19,476 nucleotides of DNA from UBA2144 sp043819035 (GCA_043819035.1 JBDRFD010000073.1:1-19476), one strand, 5' to 3'; numbered from the stretch's first letter, positions 1 to 9,140 are shown. Notes: generated from the letters alone by a model not told the origin. Made by a program: numbers and translations.

Positions 1-78
1 TCTCCAAGAAACCACCGAAGTTTCTCCACTGATATAGACGATCAGCCCGGGGGAGCTGCGGTCTTTCATATGTTAAAA
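1..78. other. Left flank, possible 3' end of an upstream gene
   Basis: One frame is open from the edge to a TAG at 35-37 and reads LQETTEVSPLI. Another is open to a TGA at 130-132. rpoB usually precedes rpoC, so the first could be an rpoB tail, but the piece is too short to recognise. I see no clear terminator or promoter here. Confidence 0.2.
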
Positions 79-158
79 CGTTATTCGTTACTTCGTTATT
101 TCGTTCTCAACAACCATAATCTCAGTGTTTGAACGAAATAACGAGATAACGGAATAAT
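79..158. repeat. Inverted repeat of 8-nt units upstream of rpoC
   Basis: The left arm (79-105) is made of CGTTATTT-like units and the right arm (132-158) of AACGAAAT-like units. The arms are imperfect reverse complements over about 27 bases, separated by a 26-base loop. A transcript could fold into a long AU-rich hairpin. There is no T-tract after it, so it is not a standard terminator. The same layout with other sequences recurs in later gaps of this window. Confidence 0.7.
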
Positions 159-162
159 GAAT

Positions 163-209
163 CCCTTACCCCTTACCCCTTTCACCTTACCCCTTACCCC
201 TTACCCTTT
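163..209 (+). repeat. CCCTTAC heptamer tandem repeat before rpoC
   Basis: At least five copies of CCCTTAC or a one-base variant run directly up to the rpoC start. The tract is pyrimidine-rich and occupies the place where a ribosome binding site would be expected. It resembles in style the short tandemly repeated heptamers known from some cyanobacteria, but I cannot show any relation. Confidence 0.75.
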
Positions 210-215
210 AATCCC

Positions 216-3200
216 ATGCCTCCCTCCCGCCCCCCCGCCGCAGCAACCCATTCCTTTGATGCAGTCGCCCTATCCATTGCGAGTCCGGAAGATATTATTG
301 CCTGGTCACGCGGAGAAATAACCAAGCCCGAAACGGTTAACTACCGTACGCAACGTGCGGAACCGGACGGGCTCTTTTGTGAACGCATCTTCGGACCCAC
401 CAAAAACTTCCAATGTTTTTGTGGAAAGTACAAAGGTGTGCGGTATTCCGGGGTGGTTTGTGAGAAGTGTGGCGTGGAAGTGACGCGCAGTATTGTCAGG
501 CGTGAGCGAACAGGGCACATCAACTTGGCGGTTCCGGTCACCCACATCTGGTTTCTAAGGAGTTCACCGTCACGCATCGGATTGCTGCTGGATCTGCCAA
601 TCAAAACGTTGGAACAGATCGTCTACTTCGCGGCGTATATTGTCATTTCTGTGGATGAGTTAACCAAGGAGGAAGCAGAGAAGGAGCTCAATGGTTCTAT
701 GGATACACGAAGGAACCAACTAAAGAAGGAGTACGAAGAGGCCAAGAAGCAGCTTGGGAAAAGCAAGGCAACCCGTGATCAGTTGGACGCGCTCGACAAG
801 GAATACGCTGATAAAATGGATACTCTAAAATCAAATCACAAAGAAGCAGTTGATGATCTGAGAAACTTGAGTGTGGGCTACGTTCTCTCGGAACTTAAAT
901 TTCGCGAAATGAATATGAAGTTCGGGCACGTGTTCCGTGCGGGAACCGGAGCCGAATCTCTTGAAGAAATCATTGCGAATATCGATATGCAAAAGATGCT
1001 GGAGAGGCTTCAGTGGGAACGTACGCAGAGCAGCGGTCAGAAGCTCAAGAAGCTCATGAAAAGGATCAAGCTCACAAGCTCGCTAATGAAAGCGGGGATC
1101 AAGCCACAGTGGATGATCCTCAGACGCCTTCAGGTGATTCCGCCGGATCTGCGCCCGATGGTGCAGCTGGATGGAGGACGATTTGCAGCTTCGGACTTAA
1201 ACGACCTATATCGCCGAGTTATTAATCGGAATAATCGCCTTAAGAAGCTTATGAGTATCGGTGCTCCGGAGGTGATATGCCGCAACGAGAAGCGTATGTT
1301 GCAGGAAGCGGTGGACACATTGCTCAATAACTCTGCCCGCGCGGGAAAGACACTGTTTACGGCAGGAGACAGGAGAAAGCTCAGGAGCCTTTCGGATATG
1401 TTGAAAGGAAAGCAAGGGCGCTTCCGACAGAATCTGCTCGGGAAACGTGTGGACTACTCCGGACGCAGCGTGATCGTGGTCGGACCGGATCTTGGCCTTC
1501 ACCAGTGCGGACTTCCCAAAGAGATGGCGATGAAGCTCTTCAAGCCTTTCGTGATCGGCCACATTATCAGGGATGAGTTAGCTCATAATGTTAAAGGAGC
1601 TGAACGGCTTGTTCAGGATGGAGGAAAAGAAGTGTGGGATATTTTGGAAAACGTAATCAAGGACAAGTATGTTCTTCTGAATCGTGCACCGACGCTCCAC
1701 AGACTTGGTATTCAGGCGTTTATGCCCAAGCTGATCGAAGGGCTTGCCATCCAGATTCATCCGCTTGTCTGCGCGGCTTTTAATGCGGACTTCGACGGAG
1801 ATCAAATGGCCGTGCACATTCCACTTTCGCAGAAAGCACAACGTGAAGCAAAGGAACTCATGGCAGCCAATACAAACGTGCTCAAACCTTCAGCCGGAGA
1901 TCCGGTTATAAATCCATCACAGGATATGGTGTTGGGGTGCTACTTCCTCACCAAGACTCACAAAGGTAAAAAAGGAGAGGGCATGATTTTTGCCAATCCG
2001 GAGGAGGCATTTCTTGCGCATGATCAAGGCTACGTAAATCTCCAAGCACTCATAAAAGTTCGTCTCACAGATGAAGAGGGAAATTATGAGATGCACGAGA
2101 CATCAGTAGGGCGACTCTACTTTGATGAAATTGTTCCCGATGAGTTGGGATTTGTGAACGAGACGCAAACAAAGAAGACACTGTCAAATCTGGTACGCAA
2201 GGCCCTTGATTTGGTGGGGAGTGAGGAGACAGTTGCATTTGCCGATCGTATAAAAGATGTTGGTTTTAAGTATGCGACACGCTCCGGTGTCTCGATTGCT
2301 CTCAGTGATATGGTAGTTCCGGAAGAACGTACCAAAATGATGGAGGAAGCAAACGAACAGGTCCGTCTGATTAATAACTATCACTGGAAGGGGCTGATCA
2401 CCGCCGATGAACGGTATAGCCATGCTATTCGCATTTGGTCGAAGACGAAGAATGAGGTGTCGAACAAAATGATCGATAACTTCCGCAAGTACGAAGAGAA
2501 TGACATTACCTACGTGATTGATTCCGGTGCGCGCGGAAACTGGGGACAAGTCACTCAGCTCACGGGCATGAAAGGGCTCGTGGCGAATCCATCCGGACGT
2601 ACCATTGAGCTTCCGATTCAGTCCAACCTAAAGGAAGGGTTCTCTGTGCTGGAATACTTCATCGCGACGCACGGGGGACGCAAAGGAAAATCTGACACGG
2701 CACTCAAGACTGCGGAGGCGGGATACCTTACGCGTCGACTGGTCGATGCGGTACAGGACATTATCATTCGCGAGGAAGATTGCGGTTCAGATGAAGTTCA
2801 TATAGTGACACGTAAGGAATCCGAAGAGATCGGGGAAAAATTTGAGAGCCGTATTTTCGGACGGACACTTGCACTTGATCTAAATGCAGGAAATAAAACG
2901 CTCGCCAAACATGATGATGAGATCGACGATGCATTGCTCGAAAAAATTCAAGAGCACGGTATTACTGAAATTCCTGTGCGCTCTGTGATAACGTGTCACA
3001 CACGAAAGGGAATTTGCGTGAAGTGTTACGGACGAGATTTGGGAGACAACGAGACGGTTCGTATTGGTACGCCGGTCGGTATCATCGCAGCACAATCCAT
3101 CGGAGAGCCGGGAACGCAGCTTACCATGCGTACGTTCCACATGGGAGGAGTCGCAGAAGGCGCGGACATTACGCAGGGTCTCACGCGTGTGGAGGAGCTT

Positions 3201-4091
3201 TTTGAAGCACGCTCGCCGCGCACTCCTGCGGTTCTATCGGACATTGCCGGAAAAGTAAAGGTTAGCCATCCCAGTGGCAGAACGATTGTGCAGATCGTTG
3301 CGACTGAGAAAGGGGAAGATGAATACCGCATCCCTGCCGGATTCGAAGTTCAGGTAAAGAAGGGACAAAAAGTAAAAGAACGCACGGTACTTGCCAAATC
3401 TTCCATGGATAAGACGACAATCAAAGCAACGGTGGCGGGGAAAGTCATTGAAACTGAAGACGGCATTGTGAAGGTAAAGCATTCTGAGATACAAGACCGC
3501 ACACATGAGTTCGGTGCCCGCGAATCACTTCTGGTTAAGTCCGGTGATGATATAGAGGTGGGCCAGCCTCTTAATCTTGGCCACTTTAATTTGCAGGAAC
3601 TTTTGGAAAAGAAGGGGATCTATTCCGTACAGCGTTACATTGTGAAAGAAGTGCAGAATATCTACGCGTCGCAGGGGCAGACAATAAACGACAAACACCT
3701 CGAGATCATAGTACGCAAAATGTTCTCCAAAGTACGCATTCTCGATTCGGGGGAAACATCGTTCCTCCCCGGCGAAACAGTGGATGTTGGAGAGGTTGAT
3801 TACGAGAACCGGCAGCTAAGTGCCAGGCAAAAGAATGCGACATACGAACATCTTCTCCTCGGTATCACACGCGCGGCGCTTGCCACGGATTCATGGCTTG
3901 CCGGAGCTTCCTTCCAGGAGACCATTCGTGTCCTTGTGGAAGCGGCCACCACACGCCGGGTTGATACGCTTCAGGGGCTTAAAGAGAACGTCATTATCGG
4001 TCGCTTGATTCCCACAGGAGAGGTTTTCCGAAAGCGGTTTGTGGGAACGGCAGAGGAGGAAGGGGAAGAAGTTGAGGAAGCCGTGGAGTAG
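216..4091 (+). CDS. rpoC: DNA-directed RNA polymerase subunit beta'
   Basis: This is the largest catalytic subunit of RNA polymerase, 1291 residues. The N-terminal zinc site is visible as C67, C69, C82 and C85. The catalytic NADFDGDQM motif, with the three Mg-binding aspartates, lies at 523-531. The second zinc site is C856, C927, C934 and C937, and the trigger-loop segment QSIGEPGTQLTMRTFH starts at 960. A charged coiled-coil stretch at about 150-215, after the IGLLLDLP segment, is of the type I associate with CPR RpoC. The length is between those of the Bacillus and E. coli proteins. The ATG at 216 has no Shine-Dalgarno and directly follows heptamer repeats, but the next in-frame residues already match the family soon after. 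The gene ends at its own terminator and is not followed by rpsL. Confidence 0.98.
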   Translation: MPPSRPPAAATHSFDAVALSIASPEDIIAWSRGEITKPETVNYRTQRAEPDGLFCERIFGPTKNFQCFCGKYKGVRYSGVVCEKCGVEVTRSIVRRERTGHINLAVPVTHIWFLRSSPSRIGLLLDLPIKTLEQIVYFAAYIVISVDELTKEEAEKELNGSMDTRRNQLKKEYEEAKKQLGKSKATRDQLDALDKEYADKMDTLKSNHKEAVDDLRNLSVGYVLSELKFREMNMKFGHVFRAGTGAESLEEIIANIDMQKMLERLQWERTQSSGQKLKKLMKRIKLTSSLMKAGIKPQWMILRRLQVIPPDLRPMVQLDGGRFAASDLNDLYRRVINRNNRLKKLMSIGAPEVICRNEKRMLQEAVDTLLNNSARAGKTLFTAGDRRKLRSLSDMLKGKQGRFRQNLLGKRVDYSGRSVIVVGPDLGLHQCGLPKEMAMKLFKPFVIGHIIRDELAHNVKGAERLVQDGGKEVWDILENVIKDKYVLLNRAPTLHRLGIQAFMPKLIEGLAIQIHPLVCAAFNADFDGDQMAVHIPLSQKAQREAKELMAANTNVLKPSAGDPVINPSQDMVLGCYFLTKTHKGKKGEGMIFANPEEAFLAHDQGYVNLQALIKVRLTDEEGNYEMHETSVGRLYFDEIVPDELGFVNETQTKKTLSNLVRKALDLVGSEETVAFADRIKDVGFKYATRSGVSIALSDMVVPEERTKMMEEANEQVRLINNYHWKGLITADERYSHAIRIWSKTKNEVSNKMIDNFRKYEENDITYVIDSGARGNWGQVTQLTGMKGLVANPSGRTIELPIQSNLKEGFSVLEYFIATHGGRKGKSDTALKTAEAGYLTRRLVDAVQDIIIREEDCGSDEVHIVTRKESEEIGEKFESRIFGRTLALDLNAGNKTLAKHDDEIDDALLEKIQEHGITEIPVRSVITCHTRKGICVKCYGRDLGDNETVRIGTPVGIIAAQSIGEPGTQLTMRTFHMGGVAEGADITQGLTRVEELFEARSPRTPAVLSDIAGKVKVSHPSGRTIVQIVATEKGEDEYRIPAGFEVQVKKGQKVKERTVLAKSSMDKTTIKATVAGKVIETEDGIVKVKHSEIQDRTHEFGARESLLVKSGDDIEVGQPLNLGHFNLQELLEKKGIYSVQRYIVKEVQNIYASQGQTINDKHLEIIVRKMFSKVRILDSGETSFLPGETVDVGEVDYENRQLSARQKNATYEHLLLGITRAALATDSWLAGASFQETIRVLVEAATTRRVDTLQGLKENVIIGRLIPTGEVFRKRFVGTAEEEGEEVEEAVE

Positions 4092-4117
4092 ATGGAATAA
4101 TAAGTGTTGCATACGGA

Positions 4118-4149
4118 GGCCGGAAGTCAGCAAGCTTCCGGTCTTTTTT
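4118..4149 (+). terminator. Rho-independent terminator after rpoC
   Basis: A 9-bp stem (GGCCGGAAG paired with CTTCCGGTC, one G-U) encloses an 8-base loop and is followed by six T. It begins 27 bases after the rpoC stop. Transcription of rpoC probably ends here, separating it from the next gene pair. Confidence 0.85.
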
Positions 4150-4167
4150 GCCTGCCAGCCGGCAGGC
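4150..4167. repeat. Palindromic element GCCTGCC-AGCC-GGCAGGC
   Basis: A perfect 7-bp palindrome with a 4-base loop sits directly against the T-tract of the rpoC terminator. Read in one plus frame it gives LPAGRQG, a peptide I associate with scattered palindromic elements in CPR genomes. Two related GC-rich palindromes occur at 15829 and 16681. Confidence 0.6.
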
Positions 4168-4222
4168 AGGGCTTTCATACATATATTTGGCTTTATCCGT
4201 ACTTCCGTAAGGTACTAATATA

Positions 4223-4231
4223 TGATATAAT
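4223..4231 (+). promoter_or_regulatory. Extended -10 promoter for the 4242 gene
   Basis: TGATATAAT is a perfect -10 hexamer with an upstream TG. No convincing -35 lies 16-18 bases upstream (TTCCGT is the best). The -10 ends 10 bases before the ATG at 4242, so the transcript would have almost no leader. Confidence 0.45.
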
Positions 4232-4241
4232 AAGAGAAAGA

Positions 4242-4580
4242 ATGGCAAAACAAACAAAGAAACCCGATGGCGTTCAGTGGACAATGGAGGATTTGTATAA
4301 TCTCCTGATGTTCGATATTGAACCCGAACTAATGACACAGAATATCGGGGATTTGGATGAGTTCTATGCGGATGAATCCAAGAATGAGCGAAAGGAGCGT
4401 ATGGAAAGATACAAAGAAGCCTTTGATGAGTTTTACAATAGGTTCGATAAGATTCTGGATGTGTGGAAAGGGGAGCTGGGTGCCCTTAAGAAGGCAATGT
4501 TCAGCAAGCTCAAAGAGAAGGCGATGAAGGGTGAAGAGGTGGAGATTTCTGATATAGAAAGTTCCATAGATCAGCAATGA
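4242..4580 (+). CDS. Small charged protein of unknown function
   Basis: A 112-residue acidic, helix-rich soluble protein without signal peptide or membrane segment. Visible features are WTMEDLYNLLMFDIEPELM near the N-terminus and a run of charged helices (KNERKERMERYKEAFDEFYNRFDKIL). I believe similar small proteins exist in CPR genomes, but I know no function for them. The ATG at 4242 was chosen over an upstream start at 4104 because the upstream part would translate the rpoC terminator and a palindromic repeat. Only a weak purine stretch (AGAGAAAG) precedes it. Its stop overlaps the start of the next gene as ATGA, which suggests translational coupling and a shared operon. Confidence 0.75.
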   Translation: MAKQTKKPDGVQWTMEDLYNLLMFDIEPELMTQNIGDLDEFYADESKNERKERMERYKEAFDEFYNRFDKILDVWKGELGALKKAMFSKLKEKAMKGEEVEISDIESSIDQQ

Positions 4581-7500
4581 AGGAAAACAGACTTCATAAG
4601 TTTTGGCCAATTAATGATTCCTTTCAGATGGAGAGGAGGTTGATATTTGAAGAAGCTGAGAAATCTGTGCCTGAGCAACCAGCACCTGATGAAGAAAAGA
4701 AAACACCTAAAGACAAAAAAAATGCAGTTAAAGCACTCATTGATGAACTTATGGAAGTGGATAGAAAAAATGTAGAGAAAATGCATGAAAAATTGGAAGA
4801 TGTACTTGCAGGGGGAGAGGAAGAAGTAGAAAACTTTGCAAGCAACTTTTATATGATGGTTGATAGAATGATTAAAGCTGGAACAATAAAAAGAGAATAC
4901 GATCTTGATTTCCTTCTGCCTACCGGCATGGATGATGTTGGCTGGATTGCACTCAGCATGGGAATGAGTTGGGAAAGCATTGAGTGTGCTATGAGCGGTA
5001 GAGGAGGAAGAAAACAGCTGGAAGACTGGGAAATAGATCAAAAGGCAGCATTTAAGAGATATGATAAATCAAGGAAGACTCCGAAAGTTAAACTAATAAA
5101 AGGTAAAGAGAAGAAACGTGATGAAAAAAGTGTGGTAGAAAGACAGAAGAGACTGGAAAAGGTTATTGCTGATATTCGGGCGGCAGATCAGCAGGTCAGC
5201 CATGGAATTATGGCAAAAAGGCGCATGAGACGGATTCCTATGGCACGGCGTAGTGGTTCGGACTATGGCAAGGCAAGCGCATATGTTGGGAATGGGTTTC
5301 GGAGTCTTGCAATGCTGAAAAATGAGTATGAGGAGCTTACGGGAGAGTCTTGGGTTGAGCGTGTGACACGGATGGAGACAGTACGTAAAGAGACCATGAA
5401 GGACAGAGCTGTTGGTGGAAGGAAGGGGTATGAGCAGAGAAAGGCAAACGTAGCTTACGAGAGGGGCAGGAGAGATGCACGGGAAGAAGCACGGCTAGCA
5501 AATATACCTACTATTGGACAGTTCTCGAGCCTTGAGAGGAGTATGAGCCCGGCTGCAAGAAGCAGGGTTTATGAGGAGAGGCAACGTCATGAGCAGAAGA
5601 TGAGGCAGAGGCAGGCTACTTGGGAAAGCATGGGATATAGCTCACAAGATGCAGCGGAATTAAGCAGCTATGGATCACGAAGAATGCCGCAGTCTCAGGT
5701 CGGATATACTCCTCAGCAGTGGGAAGAGATGCGGAGGTACAAGATTCCACCTCCGTCGGGTGTTCACTTTGTTTCGAACAGATCGTCTGGGGATCGCAGG
5801 CAGATGCACCGTGGGGGATTTGGGAGATCATATGAAATCGATCCATTGCCCAGTGAAGGTGAAATAAGAGATACCAATGATAGAATCATTGATCGCAATA
5901 GAGGCTATCTCGAAGATCAAGAAAAGGAGATAGCCAGAACAGCAGGACAAAAATTCCGCAACAATCCTGAATTTATGAATGTATATGAATCTATTTTGGA
6001 AAGGCACAGGCGTGGTAGCAAGATAGATCCCGACCATAGCCTAAAGCAGTTTACGGACGAGAATGACAAGCTGACGCAATACCATAGGAGCGTCACGTTT
6101 GCTCAGAACCTCCTTAGGGATGCTCCAAAAGATCATCCTGTAGAAACTATTCAAATGCCAAGAGGGCTGCAGAGCTCCGGCATGATTGCCAGTGAACGTG
6201 TAAGTGGAGAAGGGCAGTTCACGATAGGTTTTGAAACAGACGATGGTTTTCGTACCCTCGATTTCCGTCCGTTTGCACGACCGACTCATCTGCGACCGTT
6301 CGGCGGCGTTGACAGCAGAGATCTTCAGGATCTTGCAGAAGCCGGAATAGTGCTGGTGCCAAATTACGGCAACATCACTACAGATCCACTGGGAAGGGGC
6401 CCGCATATTGTGATCTCATCTGTGGATGTACACTTCATAAAGAATGGGAGGTTTGATATTCCTGGGCGTAAAGGGCAGATGGCTATTGATGTGGAAGGAG
6501 AAATAACTAAGAAGAGTAGACTTGGTGCTAAGGAGGAGGGCGAACGACATGAAGAGCAATTCAATCAGAAGAACCTTTCAACAGCTGAGCTAACTAAATA
6601 TAGAGAAGGTGCACTGTTTGAGACGAGCTTTACTGTTCCGGTGGAGGGCTACAGAGACGGAGCGTTTTCTTTTAGTTACGATGGGAAGCCTGAACAAGTG
6701 AAAGCACCGTTTTATAGGCCTGGTGTAATTGCCATCATTCGAGATGGGCAAACCAGGACGCTTAGTACGTTTCGGATATTCTATTACAGGAATCCCAGTG
6801 AAATACAAAATCTACGTTTAGTGTCCGAAGAAGGACATGCATTGCCTCTTCCGCGAGGAGCAAGTCTGACTAAAGTTGAGGAGAAGAAGCCTGCTGAAGT
6901 TACAGCGACACAGCTCAAGCCGGCAGCAGCATCTGGGCCAGTTGCATCCTCGCCGCCTGCACCAAGTGTGCCATCTAAGCTGGAAGCTGTGCCTTCGGCT
7001 AAAACAGAGCCAACCTCAGAAACTACACCAAAGGGAAAAATTAAAATACCATCTGTAATTAAAGCTCCGTTCGAGGCCATATATAACGCTGTAACAGGCA
7101 GGCAAACAGAGGTGTCTAAGAAAGAGCCTGCATCGGAAGCTGTATCGGCAGAATCAAGTGAGCCTGCTACAGATGAGGCTACTTCAGCGCCAGCCACAGA
7201 AGCTGCACCAGCAGAAACAAGTAATCCCGCAGCAAGCGAAGCTGCCACATCTCCTGCAGAAGCTGCAGAAGCCATCCCCAAACCTCAGGCGATTCCCCAG
7301 AGCGAAGTCTTATCTGACCCTTCTGAATTGCAAAATATTGATAAGCAAGGTTGGTATAACAAAGACTTAGTCAAAGAAAACGTTGGATATAATTTCTATA
7401 TTGGTGCGGGAGGAAGTAATCAGGGGATTAGGATTGGCCTAGCGAAAGATAGATCCAGTTGGGTATTATCTTGGAGTAATGAAGATGAAGACAATTGGTA

Positions 7501-7720
7501 TAGCCCTTCTGATTTTAAGAAACATAGGTTAGATGCAGTTGCAGAGATTAATAATAGAGGTGCTATTGTGAATTTGCTAGACGCAATGGAGAAGTCGGTA
7601 GTTCCTTCGCAAGAAGAAGAACCTTCAACAGACGAGGGTGATGCTGAGGCGTTGGATGATGAGAAGAGGGAGGGGGAGAATGGAATAGTAGAAGATGGTG
7701 ATGCAGCTTCACTGTTATAA
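4577..7720 (+). CDS. Large multi-region protein of unknown function
   Basis: I do not recognise this 1047-residue protein. It has no obvious signal peptide or transmembrane segment. The first 100 residues are charged and likely helical. Residues about 110-140 form a more ordered patch (DLDFLLPTGMDDVGWIALSM). Residues about 160-450 are very basic and rich in Arg, Gln and Met. A more globular region covers about 500-750. A Pro/Ala/Ser/Thr/Glu linker spans about 765-905. A compact aromatic domain follows at about 915-1005 (GWYNKDLVKENVGYNFYIGAG), ending in an acidic tail. The start overlaps the previous stop (ATGA). No SD is seen, so re-initiation is likely. The internal ATG at 4628 (MERRLIFEEAEK) is an alternative. 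The architecture suggests a scaffold or nucleic-acid-associated protein, but that is inference. Confidence 0.85.
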   Translation: MKENRLHKFWPINDSFQMERRLIFEEAEKSVPEQPAPDEEKKTPKDKKNAVKALIDELMEVDRKNVEKMHEKLEDVLAGGEEEVENFASNFYMMVDRMIKAGTIKREYDLDFLLPTGMDDVGWIALSMGMSWESIECAMSGRGGRKQLEDWEIDQKAAFKRYDKSRKTPKVKLIKGKEKKRDEKSVVERQKRLEKVIADIRAADQQVSHGIMAKRRMRRIPMARRSGSDYGKASAYVGNGFRSLAMLKNEYEELTGESWVERVTRMETVRKETMKDRAVGGRKGYEQRKANVAYERGRRDAREEARLANIPTIGQFSSLERSMSPAARSRVYEERQRHEQKMRQRQATWESMGYSSQDAAELSSYGSRRMPQSQVGYTPQQWEEMRRYKIPPPSGVHFVSNRSSGDRRQMHRGGFGRSYEIDPLPSEGEIRDTNDRIIDRNRGYLEDQEKEIARTAGQKFRNNPEFMNVYESILERHRRGSKIDPDHSLKQFTDENDKLTQYHRSVTFAQNLLRDAPKDHPVETIQMPRGLQSSGMIASERVSGEGQFTIGFETDDGFRTLDFRPFARPTHLRPFGGVDSRDLQDLAEAGIVLVPNYGNITTDPLGRGPHIVISSVDVHFIKNGRFDIPGRKGQMAIDVEGEITKKSRLGAKEEGERHEEQFNQKNLSTAELTKYREGALFETSFTVPVEGYRDGAFSFSYDGKPEQVKAPFYRPGVIAIIRDGQTRTLSTFRIFYYRNPSEIQNLRLVSEEGHALPLPRGASLTKVEEKKPAEVTATQLKPAAASGPVASSPPAPSVPSKLEAVPSAKTEPTSETTPKGKIKIPSVIKAPFEAIYNAVTGRQTEVSKKEPASEAVSAESSEPATDEATSAPATEAAPAETSNPAASEAATSPAEAAEAIPKPQAIPQSEVLSDPSELQNIDKQGWYNKDLVKENVGYNFYIGAGGSNQGIRIGLAKDRSSWVLSWSNEDEDNWYSPSDFKKHRLDAVAEINNRGAIVNLLDAMEKSVVPSQEEEPSTDEGDAEALDDEKREGENGIVEDGDAASLL

Positions 7721-7732
7721 AGATAAAGTGAA

Positions 7733-7763
7733 ACCCCCACTACCGACAAGCGGTAGTGAGGGT
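7733..7763. terminator. Bidirectional terminator between convergent genes
   Basis: CACTACCG pairs with CGGTAGTG around an ACAAG loop. The stem continues after one mismatch with ACCC/GGGT. It lies between the stop of the plus-strand 4577 gene and the stop of the minus-strand 7788 gene, where a shared terminator is expected. T-tracts on both sides are short. Confidence 0.65.
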
Positions 7764-7787
7764 CTCTTAGCCGCGGGGACAGCTAAT

Positions 7788-8933
7788 TCAACTTGAGGGC
7801 TTTGGGGTCACGTAGACCTTATTGCCCGCTTTGTTGGTGTAGAAGTACTTCCTGTACTCCCTACCACAACGGTCTCGGTAGACTTCGTACCGGAGATCTA
7901 CTCCCGGTTGCTCAAGATACGCCTTCAGATGAGCCGCGATAGCCTCGACGTTTGGGTCAGGTTTCGCAGCAGCCGTGGCGATGGCATCGAGCTTCTGGTT
8001 CAGGACCGTGAGAACATCCGTAGGGATGTCCACCTTGAGGACCTTTGCCTTAAGGGCGTTGACCAGCGGAGTCACGTCGAAGTTTGGCGGCTTGATAGTG
8101 CTCAACGTCGTGTTGATCGTATCAAGCTTGCTGTTGAGCTGCTCCCGAAGGAGCTTTACCTCAGCAGTGAGGCGATCAACGGCGGCTGTGTTGCCGGCAA
8201 CTGCAGTACCGACACTTTCGACTTTTTGGGCAACTCCGTCGACAGAGGCCTTAACCTCGCCGACGGATCCCGTGAGTGAGCCGAGTTGGTCATGGAACTT
8301 TTGTGGGAATGCCTTGACCGTGACGCCCTGCCCAAGCTTTTGGGCGATAGCGTCGAGTTTGCCGTTACCCGCCAAGGTGGCGTTGGTTTCGGCAAACTGG
8401 ATGAACGCGGCGCGGGTCCGGGAAAGGGTCGTCTCGCGCTTGTCCAATTCCTCTTTGGTGTCGACTACGGATTCTTCTTCATGTCCCAGGGCGGTCTGCA
8501 GTTCCGCCTTGGCAGTGTTGGAATCATCGTCGACTTCATCGCTCAGCTTGTGCTTCTTTTTGAGGGAAGCGACGAACTCGTCCATGGAATCCTGAGCTTC
8601 GATCTGCTTAGCATCAAGTTCCCTGGCCGTTTTCGTGAGAATCGCGACGACAGCATTAGGTGAGCCGTCGCTTTTGGCTTTCGCCAAGTTCTCTTCTGCC
8701 TCTGTGTCCAGTTCCGTTGCCTTGGTAAGCTCGGCTCCCTTGCTGGTGAGCTCGACAAGGTCTGACGCGAGGACGAACATGTCCTGTGCCTCGTCGAGCT
8801 CTCCGAGGAGAGCCTTGAGGTGCGTCGTGACAGCGGAGCCGACGGGGTCGCCGGCGGGCTGGGCAGACGCGGTGGGCACGACAATGGCCATCATGAAGAC
8901 GACCAACAACAGGTTGATGAGAAATCTCATCAT
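7788..8933 (-). CDS. Exported coiled-coil protein of unknown function
   Basis: A 381-residue protein with a clear Sec signal peptide: a short basic start, a hydrophobic core (FLINLLLVVFMMAIVVP) and a likely cleavage after PTASA at about residue 25. The mature part is rich in Ala, Leu, Lys and Glu and mostly helical, with coiled-coil stretches at about 100-175 and about 220-275 (VDRLTAEVKLLREQLNSKLD). The end is more polar and aromatic (CGREYRKYFYTNKAGNKVYV). I recognise no enzyme family. A strong SD (AGAAGGAG) sits 8 bases before the ATG at 8933; a second ATG follows immediately. The gene has its own promoter and a folded leader. Base composition is visibly more GC-rich than the 4577 gene next to it. 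Confidence 0.85.
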   Translation of the reverse strand: MMRFLINLLLVVFMMAIVVPTASAQPAGDPVGSAVTTHLKALLGELDEAQDMFVLASDLVELTSKGAELTKATELDTEAEENLAKAKSDGSPNAVVAILTKTARELDAKQIEAQDSMDEFVASLKKKHKLSDEVDDDSNTAKAELQTALGHEEESVVDTKEELDKRETTLSRTRAAFIQFAETNATLAGNGKLDAIAQKLGQGVTVKAFPQKFHDQLGSLTGSVGEVKASVDGVAQKVESVGTAVAGNTAAVDRLTAEVKLLREQLNSKLDTINTTLSTIKPPNFDVTPLVNALKAKVLKVDIPTDVLTVLNQKLDAIATAAAKPDPNVEAIAAHLKAYLEQPGVDLRYEVYRDRCGREYRKYFYTNKAGNKVYVTPKPSS

Positions 8934-8983
8934 CGGCAGTACTCCTTCTGAAAAGTGTTAAGTATACTTGAATGTGGTGCTGT

Positions 8984-9053
8984 CCCCTAGCAGCCACTCT
9001 ACAGACTCTGAGCCTGCAGAGTGCTACTGGGGGTTTTCCATTAGCATGGAAAA
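8984..9053 (-). other. Two adjacent hairpins in the 5' leader of the 7788 gene
   Basis: Hairpin 1 (8984-9033) pairs CCCCTAGCAG-C-CACTCT with AGAGTG-CTACTGGGG, with one bulge and one mismatch and a 17-base loop. Hairpin 2 (9034-9053) is a perfect 8-bp stem, TTTTCCAT-TAGC-ATGGAAAA, directly abutting it. Both fall between the predicted minus-strand promoter and the SD of the 7788 gene, so they would form in its 5' leader. They match no riboswitch class that I know. Confidence 0.55.
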
Positions 9054-9086
9054 ACGGTGGTGTGAAAGGGCAATAATGTAAGCATT

Positions 9087-9115
9087 AAAATAAACTATTA
9101 TAGCAATAATGTCAA
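9087..9115 (-). promoter_or_regulatory. Promoter for the 7788-8933 gene
   Basis: On the minus strand a perfect TTGACA (9115-9110) is followed after 17 bases by TATTTT (9092-9087). A perfect TATAAT with an extended TGC (9105-9097) lies in between and could act as an alternative extended -10. Either would give a leader of about 150 bases. Confidence 0.6.
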
Positions 9116-9140
9116 TGATTAGATTTTACTTAATATTAGC

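Noticed and set aside
4200..4215. Similarity of CTTCCGTAAGGTA with CTTCCGTTAAGGTAT at 13436
   Set aside because: The match is only about 13 bases with an indel at two promoter regions; it may be chance and I could not define a motif.
4104..4241. N-terminal extension of the 4242 gene
   Set aside because: It would translate the rpoC terminator and the 4150 palindrome (giving LPAGRQG) and precedes a good -10 sequence.
6784..7281. Minus-strand frame of 165 codons rich in Ala, Ser and Gly
   Set aside because: It is the antisense image of the Pro/Ala/Ser/Thr linker of the 4577 gene; the low-complexity codons leave the opposite strand open.
7975..8595. Plus-strand frame of 206 codons
   Set aside because: It is antisense to the exported coiled-coil gene, which has a signal peptide, SD and promoter. 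The plus frame has none of these.
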